From positions 1 to 37,867 of the forward strand of contig JAHDSQ010000029.1 of the NCBI GenBank assembly GCA_018432615.1: a stretch of 37,867 nt of DNA, written 5' to 3'. Numbering within the stretch: position 1 is the stretch's first letter; each line of letters opens with the position of its first letter. Below, piece after piece: positions 33,221 to 37,867 of the stretch. The notes under the pieces were generated by a model. It did no database searches. It had not been told where the DNA came from and was given only the letters and a program-made list of their open reading frames with translations. The translations under genes and the position numbers were made by a program. Source of the stretch: Clostridia bacterium. Its GTDB lineage: Bacteria > Bacillota > Peptococcia > DRI-13 > SM3-B62.

Positions 33221-34518
33221 GTGGTTTGTTGATAAAAAACGCCACAATCATCCCCTTGGACGGCAGGAGGGGTGAAGAGGCTTGGTTCAAAGGCGATATT
33301 GCGGTTGAGGATACACTGATCAAAGAAATAGGGGAAAACCTCCAGGAAAAGTATGGGGATTATGAAGTCATTGCCGCTGACGGTAACTTGGTGCTGCCGG
33401 GCTTTATCAACTGTCATACCCATGCGGCCATGACCTTGCTGCGGGGATATGCCGACGATATGCAGCTCCAGGAATGGCTGTCCCAAAAGATTTGGCCCCG
33501 GGAGGAACACTTGAAGGCAGATGACATCTATTGGGGCTCCCTGTTGGCCGTTTTGGAGATGATCAAGTCAGGGACGACTGCTTTCGCCGATATGTACTTT
33601 ATGATGGAAAAGACGGCGGAGGCGGTATCCCAGGCCGGAATCAGAGCCGTTCTGGCCCGCGGGATGATGGGTTTTGGCCAGAAGGCTTTGGAAACCATGA
33701 AAGAAAGCGAAGAGTTGATAAAAAACTGGCACGGACAGGCAGAGGGACGTATTACCTGTATGCTCGGCCCCCACGCCCCGTATACTTGTCCGCCGGACTA
33801 CCTGAAAGAAGTAATTAAGCTGGCCGATAAGCACAATGTCGGTATCCACATCCATTTGGCCGAAACAGCCGTAGAAGTAAATGACATGAAAGAGAAATAT
33901 GGGTTAAGCCCTATCAAGCTTATGGATTCCATCGGCCTGTTTACAGATCGCAGGGTTGTGGCCGCACATTGTGTCCATCTGGGTGAGGAGGAAATCGAAA
34001 TACTCATAGAGAATAAGGTTGGCATCGCCCATAATCCCGAAAGCAATATGAAATTGGCCAGTGGTGTCGCTTCCGTGCCGGAACTCTTGCAAAAAGGCGC
34101 GCTGGTTAGCTTGGGCACAGATGGGGCTTCCAGTAACAATAACTTGGATATGATTGGAGAGATGCGGTCCTGTGCGTTGCTGCATAAGGTGTTTTCCCAG
34201 GAACCGACCGTTGTGCCCGCACAGCAGGTGCTGGAAATGGCAACGGCTGATGGGGCCAAGGCTTTGGGCTTAGATAGGGTGGGTTCGTTACAGCCGGGAT
34301 ACAAGGCGGATATGATTATCGTTGATGTAAATGAACCCCACATGATACCCCTTTACAATCCGGTGGCTAATCTTGTTTATGCCGCACATGCATCCGACGT
34401 TAAAACGATGATAGTTAATGGGAAGGTAATTATGAAGGACCGTATCGTCAAGACATTGGATGAAGAAAAAATCAAGTATATGGCTAAAAAGTGCGGAGAA
34501 GATTTAATGAGGCGCTAA
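33217..34518 (+). CDS. mtaD: 5-methylthioadenosine/S-adenosylhomocysteine deaminase
   Basis: Amidohydrolase-family zinc enzyme (433 residues) that deaminates methylthioadenosine or S-adenosylhomocysteine to the inosine forms. Metal ligands: HTH in FINCHTHAAMTLLRG, His in IHIHLAET, His in VAAHCVHL, and Asp in LGTDGASSNNN. The early GYADDMQLQEWL motif is typical of this subgroup. Overlaps mtnA by four bases (ATGA), so translation is coupled, and this links deamination to the salvage pathway. Confidence 0.93.
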   Translation: MSGLLIKNATIIPLDGRRGEEAWFKGDIAVEDTLIKEIGENLQEKYGDYEVIAADGNLVLPGFINCHTHAAMTLLRGYADDMQLQEWLSQKIWPREEHLKADDIYWGSLLAVLEMIKSGTTAFADMYFMMEKTAEAVSQAGIRAVLARGMMGFGQKALETMKESEELIKNWHGQAEGRITCMLGPHAPYTCPPDYLKEVIKLADKHNVGIHIHLAETAVEVNDMKEKYGLSPIKLMDSIGLFTDRRVVAAHCVHLGEEEIEILIENKVGIAHNPESNMKLASGVASVPELLQKGALVSLGTDGASSNNNLDMIGEMRSCALLHKVFSQEPTVVPAQQVLEMATADGAKALGLDRVGSLQPGYKADMIIVDVNEPHMIPLYNPVANLVYAAHASDVKTMIVNGKVIMKDRIVKTLDEEKIKYMAKKCGEDLMRR

Positions 34519-34532
34519 GGGAGGAGAAAATG

Positions 34533-35372
34533 ATGAGCGAAAGAATAGACTGGGAAGCGGCGATAAATGCCCGTAGGTCTGTGCGTAACTATGAGATGCA
34601 GGCATTGCAAGAGGGGAAGTTAAAACAACTGCAGGATTTTGCCGACAAGATCGAGGCGCCTTTTTGGCATGATGTAAAGATTCGTTTTTTTAAGGCAAAT
34701 CCGGATAAAAAGCTTTTTACGGTATTTGCGTCGCCACCGGATGGTGCAGCCTTTTTGGCTGGTACGGATATTATCTCTATTTCCCAAGCCGGCTTTATCG
34801 GGGAACTCCTGATCCTATACGCCACTAGCCTCGGCATTGCCACATGCTGGTATGGGCATTACAAGATGGAGGAGCTTGAACAAATCATGCCCCATCTTGG
34901 CGAATACGCGGTATTACCGCAGCCGAAATGGGGCTATGGCAAAAATGAGGTAGAAGGCAGACGGGCAATTTGCATTACGCCGCTGGGGTACTGGCGAAAT
35001 ACCGGGGTGCGGTTGATGGACAGAATGCAGGAAACCTTCATTAGTCATAAACGCAAACCTATCAATGATTTGCTTGAAGAAGGGACAGATGCGGAAAAAC
35101 TTTCCCCCGAGCTTAACTATGCTTTTGATTTAGCCAGAAAAGCACCATCGGCAGCGAACAGTCAGTTTTGGCGTTTTGGGGTCTCTCCCGATAATCGAAA
35201 GATTACGATTGCTATGCCGGTAGGCTATAAGCATTTCAAATGGGAACACCCCAATGTGGATATAGGTATTTGCGCCTGCCACTTTTGGCTTGGACTGCGG
35301 TTTAAAAATATTGAGTGTCGGGTTTCTCTAAGCGAAGATAAGGGGCGTGCCGTCTGGATATTTGAGATTTGA
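34533..35372 (+). CDS. Nitroreductase-family protein (TM1586-like)
   Basis: About 280 residues, resembling the putative TM nitroreductase group in which two half-domains are fused in one chain. The N half has the flavin motif NARRSVRNYE, and the C half has LARKAPSAANSQFWRF, which resembles the substrate/FMN-contacting segment. Middle: GFIGELLILYATSLGIATCWYGHYK. Probable FMN oxidoreductase; substrate unknown. ATG 34533 is chosen from the spacing to GGGAGGAG (34519-34526). It follows the deaminase gene by 14 bases, so it may be read from the same mRNA. Confidence 0.85.
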   Translation: MSERIDWEAAINARRSVRNYEMQALQEGKLKQLQDFADKIEAPFWHDVKIRFFKANPDKKLFTVFASPPDGAAFLAGTDIISISQAGFIGELLILYATSLGIATCWYGHYKMEELEQIMPHLGEYAVLPQPKWGYGKNEVEGRRAICITPLGYWRNTGVRLMDRMQETFISHKRKPINDLLEEGTDAEKLSPELNYAFDLARKAPSAANSQFWRFGVSPDNRKITIAMPVGYKHFKWEHPNVDIGICACHFWLGLRFKNIECRVSLSEDKGRAVWIFEI

Positions 35373-35386
35373 AAGGCGACGCGTAC

Positions 35387-36871
35387 CTAAAAGTCATCTT
35401 TTATCAGCTTTTCAACAGTATTGACATCATGGTCTGCCTCTAATGGCGATACAGCCGGTCCTTCGATGATATCCCCTTTTTCGGAGAAGCGGGAGCCATG
35501 ACAGGGGCAGTCCCAAGTTTTTTCGGCTGTATTCCAAGTTAGTTCGCAGCCCATATGCGTACATGTTGTATTCAATGGTGAGTCCGGAGGCGAGAGTTTA
35601 CCTGCGATGAATTTTTCGGCTACATTAAGATTTTCCACGATAAAACTTTTTGCAGAAGTGACCGAAGCCTTGCGGGACGGACTATAAACATCTTGCCACG
35701 GGCTTTTCCCATTAAGGATCAAATCTTTGATAATCATAGCCGAGGCTGTGCTGTTAGTCATTCCCCATTTACCGTAGCCTGTGGCCAGGTATAGGTTGGG
35801 TGAGTTTTCGGCGAAATATCCCACATATGGTACGCTGTCATGTGTCATACAGTCTTGGGTCGACCAGTGATAAGGGATGTCTTCCACTTTGAATTTATCG
35901 AAAGCGAAGTCAATCAAGGCCTCATAGTTTTTCAGCGTATCCTTGGCCTGACCGGTCTTATGGTTTTCGCCGCCCACGAGGATGAGTTCACCCTCGGGAG
36001 TGCTCTGGGAGCGCAAGGAACGAGTGGGGTCCTCATAGGAGATATACATTCCTCCCGGATAATCATCTGCGGATTTAACAGCGACAACATAAGAACGCTC
36101 TGTATATATGCGGGAAAAATACAGGCCGTCTTTGTTATAGAAAGGGTAGTGAGAGGCTATGATAACCTTTTTTGCTTGTATCTTTTTCCCCTGTTGGGTG
36201 GTCAATAGATAAGGCCCATCTTCTTCGATATCTACAATCCTGCTTTCCTCGAAAATGCTGATACCTTTCTCAGTAATTTCTTTGGCTAGGGCAAGCAGGT
36301 ATTTGCGGGGGTGAAATTGGGCCTGGTTGGCAAAACGCACGGCTGCTTTAATAGGTAGCCCTAGGGGTAATTCTTCAACATAATCTGCTGCGATGCCAAC
36401 ATCGGCAGCGGCCCTGACCTCGTCACTTATTGTTTGGATGTGTTTATCCTCTTGAGTATAGACATAAGCGTACTGGGGAACGAGGTCACAGTTGATTCCC
36501 AACTCCTTGGTGGTAGTTGTAATCAATTTAATTGCAGATTCGTTGGCCTCGGCGTATTGCCGCGCCAATTCATTACCCAGTTGATGCTGTATTTTACTGT
36601 AGATGATGTTATGCTGTGAGGTGACTTTGGCCGTGGTATGGCCGGTCGTGCCTTGAAGTATTCTATCTGCCTCTAAAATGACTATCCGTAGGTTTTCATT
36701 CCTTAAAAGGTAAGCACAGGAAATTCCGACCATTCCACCGCCGATGATGGCTATATCCGCTTTGATATCCTCGTTTAAAGCAGGATATTCTGTTTCTTCT
36801 GTTGTGCTAAGCCAATATGACTGGGGCTTTCGGGATAACACCTTTTGTTTCAGGGTTTCTTTATCGATCAT
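35387..36871 (-). CDS. FAD-dependent oxidoreductase with C-terminal Rieske domain (YhfW-like)
   Basis: 494 residues in two parts. The first 400 form a DAO-type FAD domain with the dinucleotide motif IAIIGGGMVGISCAYLL (about residue 40), GTTGHTTAKVTSQH and a late LATGYGKWGMTNS motif. The C-terminal 90 hold a Rieske [2Fe-2S] site, CTHMGC ... CPCHGSRF, complete with both Cys-His pairs. It matches the architecture of Bacillus YhfW, whose reaction is unknown. ATG start with GGAGG upstream on the minus strand. It converges with the nitroreductase-family gene, 14 bases apart, and is divergent from the small membrane protein gene. Confidence 0.92.
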   Translation of the reverse strand: MIDKETLKQKVLSRKPQSYWLSTTEETEYPALNEDIKADIAIIGGGMVGISCAYLLRNENLRIVILEADRILQGTTGHTTAKVTSQHNIIYSKIQHQLGNELARQYAEANESAIKLITTTTKELGINCDLVPQYAYVYTQEDKHIQTISDEVRAAADVGIAADYVEELPLGLPIKAAVRFANQAQFHPRKYLLALAKEITEKGISIFEESRIVDIEEDGPYLLTTQQGKKIQAKKVIIASHYPFYNKDGLYFSRIYTERSYVVAVKSADDYPGGMYISYEDPTRSLRSQSTPEGELILVGGENHKTGQAKDTLKNYEALIDFAFDKFKVEDIPYHWSTQDCMTHDSVPYVGYFAENSPNLYLATGYGKWGMTNSTASAMIIKDLILNGKSPWQDVYSPSRKASVTSAKSFIVENLNVAEKFIAGKLSPPDSPLNTTCTHMGCELTWNTAEKTWDCPCHGSRFSEKGDIIEGPAVSPLEADHDVNTVEKLIKDDF

Positions 36872-36923
36872 TTTTTACCTCCGCGCAAAGATTTTCCGTT
36901 CCCCTTTAGTATTTGTTTGTAGC

Positions 36924-36936
36924 GGAATAATATTCC
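36924..36936. promoter_or_regulatory. Perfect 13-bp palindrome upstream of the Rieske oxidoreductase
   Basis: GGAATAATATTCC is a perfect palindrome with a single central base, about 50 bases before the oxidoreductase start and in a divergent gap. A repressor site is plausible. Confidence 0.35.
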
Positions 36937-36946
36937 AATAATATAT

Positions 36947-36970
36947 CAGCAGGGAACTTTTTTCCTGCTG
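36947..36970. other. Hairpin in the divergent gap
   Basis: CAGCAGGGAA (36947-36956) pairs with TTTCCTGCTG (36961-36970) around CTTT, ten pairs with one G-T. No T-run on either side, so not a normal terminator. It may be a DNA-level operator or lie in the leader of the oxidoreductase mRNA. Confidence 0.4.
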
Positions 36971-36999
36971 TGACGTCTGTTATGATAGTGGGATATAAT
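36970..36999 (+). promoter_or_regulatory. Candidate promoter of the small membrane protein gene
   Basis: GTGACG (36970-36975), 18 bases, then a perfect TATAAT (36994-36999). The -35 is poor, but the position, about 30 bases before the gene, is right. Confidence 0.45.
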
Positions 37000-37031
37000 G
37001 GACAAAAGAATACAATAAGGATGAGGAAAAA

Positions 37032-37478
37032 ATGAGTATGATAGCGTTAATTGCGATTGCCGTGGTTGCCTTGATTGTATTGTTGTTTATCGGGGTGAGA
37101 GCCGAACCCGAGGAGGGGGGAGAAGAAATGATAAAGAATGTCTATGTTTATTTAGTCTTGTTTGCGACACTGATGATGACTATTGGAGGGAGCGTTGCTG
37201 TCTTTATGGCTGCTGCCGATATCGTCAGCCCGGTATCATATTATCAGACCTTTGAGGATTACAAACAACTAAGGGATGCGGGGAAAATACCTGTGGAAAC
37301 GGCTGATGGAAAAGTCTTGTCGGAAGAAGAAATGCGCATAAACTATGATGAGATGGTGGCTGCCGAAAAGCAAAGGCAGGTCGATCGGGCTAAAAACAGC
37401 CTTATCAAGGCCTTAGGCTGGATCATCATCCCACTTCCGGTATTTATCTATTTCCAACGCCGCCGAACTGTTGCTTAA
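37032..37478 (+). CDS. Uncharacterised small membrane protein
   Basis: 148 residues with three hydrophobic segments: about residues 3-23, 38-62 and 127-142. Between the second and third lies a hydrophilic domain of about 60 residues rich in Glu, Lys and Asp (YYQTFEDYKQLRDAG then LSEEEMRINYDEMVAAEKQRQ). It ends in FQRRRTVA, which would lie on the cytoplasmic side by the positive-inside rule. I do not recognise the family. AAGGATGAGG ribosome site before ATG. It has its own candidate promoter and precedes the TPP riboswitch unit. Confidence 0.75.
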   Translation: MSMIALIAIAVVALIVLLFIGVRAEPEEGGEEMIKNVYVYLVLFATLMMTIGGSVAVFMAAADIVSPVSYYQTFEDYKQLRDAGKIPVETADGKVLSEEEMRINYDEMVAAEKQRQVDRAKNSLIKALGWIIIPLPVFIYFQRRRTVA

Positions 37479-37485
37479 GCAGGGC

Positions 37486-37513
37486 TTGAAATATTTCCAG
37501 GTTGTGCTAGTAT
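37486..37513 (+). promoter_or_regulatory. Promoter of the TPP-riboswitch transcript
   Basis: TTGAAA (37486-37491), 16 bases, TAGTAT (37508-37513). The start near 37520 lies about 30 bases before the aptamer, as expected. Confidence 0.5.
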
Positions 37514-37548
37514 CGTAATTGTGATAGGATTATTCTTGAAAACAGAAT

Positions 37549-37648
37549 ATTGCTGGGGGAGCTGGGAAGGCCGGCTGAGATTAAGAACAGCAGTTCTTTA
37601 ACCCTTGAAACCTGATCTGGTTAATACCAGCGTAGGGAAGTGTGATGG
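37549..37648 (+). promoter_or_regulatory. TPP riboswitch (THI element)
   Basis: All conserved parts of the thiamine pyrophosphate aptamer are present in order: GGGGGAGC, then GGCTGAGA, ACCCTTGAAACCTGATCTGG, TTAATACCAGCGTAGGGAAG. A weak P1 stem closes it. The terminator downstream indicates transcriptional control: TPP-bound aptamer favours termination. The controlled gene, presumably for thiamine synthesis or uptake, lies beyond the window edge. Confidence 0.95.
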
Positions 37649-37691
37649 ATATTGATAGATGTTTTCTGTTGATATCTAAATCTGAGTTATG

Positions 37692-37729
37692 AAGAACACA
37701 GACCTTTTGCTAGGTTGTGTTCTTTTCTT
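37692..37729 (+). terminator. Intrinsic terminator of the TPP riboswitch expression platform
   Basis: AAGAACACA (37692-37700) pairs with TGTGTTCTT (37716-37724), and past a bulged G the stem continues ACCT/AGGT around TTTGCT. The T-tract TTTTCTT ends at 37729. The group II intron begins at the very next base. Confidence 0.9.
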
Positions 37730-37867
37730 GTGCGCCCGGCATGGGCGCAGTCTAACGGGTGAAAGTCCCGAACACGCCCGGTAGTGGGAAGTGTATAGCC
37801 AAGGCCAAGCGCGTCCATCGTGAGGTGGAGTGCGAAGGAAGGTGGCGGCAAATCTCTGGCCTGACGA
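37730..37867 (+). mobile_element. Group II intron, 5' end (IIC-like), truncated by the window edge
   Basis: The 5' terminus GTGCG matches the GUGYG consensus and continues GCCCGGCATGGGCGCAGTCT, then GGGTGAAAGTCCCGAA and later GTGCGAAGGAAGG and GGCGGCAAATCTCTGGCCTGA. This closely follows, from memory, the start of the Oceanobacillus iheyensis group IIC intron used for crystal structures. The insertion point, directly after a terminator T-tract, is the preferred target of class C introns. Only 138 bases of domain I are inside the window; the reverse transcriptase gene and 3' end lie beyond. Confidence 0.88.

Overview
The window reads as chromosome of an anaerobic, spore-forming member of the Firmicutes (Clostridia in the broad sense, Peptococcaceae-like by gene content; the genus cannot be fixed from the sequence). 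Evidence: an alpha/beta small acid-soluble spore protein, its germination protease GPR, the sporulation membrane protein YlbJ, a FapR-controlled fatty-acid operon, strong GGAGG-type ribosome binding sites with frequent GTG/TTG starts, and a sodium-dependent methylmalonyl-CoA decarboxylation module typical of succinate/propionate metabolism. Most genes lie on the + strand in tight operons.

Region 1 (about 1-7730) is a complete methylmalonyl-CoA module: a split B12-dependent mutase (large and cobalamin-binding subunits), the MeaB G-protein chaperone, the epimerase, and the four-part membrane decarboxylase (carboxyltransferase, small membrane subunit, biotin carrier, sodium-pumping beta subunit). 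Together they interconvert succinyl-CoA and propionyl-CoA + CO2 and couple the decarboxylation to a sodium gradient. A sigma-A promoter and a closing terminator frame the module, and an internal promoter precedes meaB.

Region 2 (7730-13850) holds spore and housekeeping genes: an SASP gene with a convincing sigma-G-type promoter, convergent gpr, rsmD, an uncharacterised coiled-coil protein, ylbJ, a patatin-like lipase and tmcAL (ylbM). coaD, often next to rsmD, is absent here.

Region 3 (14000-26740) runs pta, a metallo-beta-lactamase-fold gene standing where ackA often lies, then yceD-rpmF, a FapR box, and fapR-plsX-fabH-fabK-fabD-fabG-acpP, a second FabK/nitronate-monooxygenase-like gene, fabF, rnc and a radical SAM gene. 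yceD appears to start at a non-canonical ATA codon.

Region 4 (26768-34518) has smc and ftsY followed by a three-gene methylthioadenosine salvage operon (phosphorylase, mtnA, MTA/SAH deaminase). The phosphorylase carries an Asn where adenine-specific enzymes have Asp, so the operon may work through methylthioinosine.

Region 5 (34530-37867) has a nitroreductase-family protein, a convergent FAD oxidoreductase with a C-terminal Rieske domain (YhfW type), a small membrane protein, and at the right edge a TPP riboswitch with its terminator. A group II intron, apparently of the IIC type that targets terminators, begins directly after the T-tract and runs off the window.
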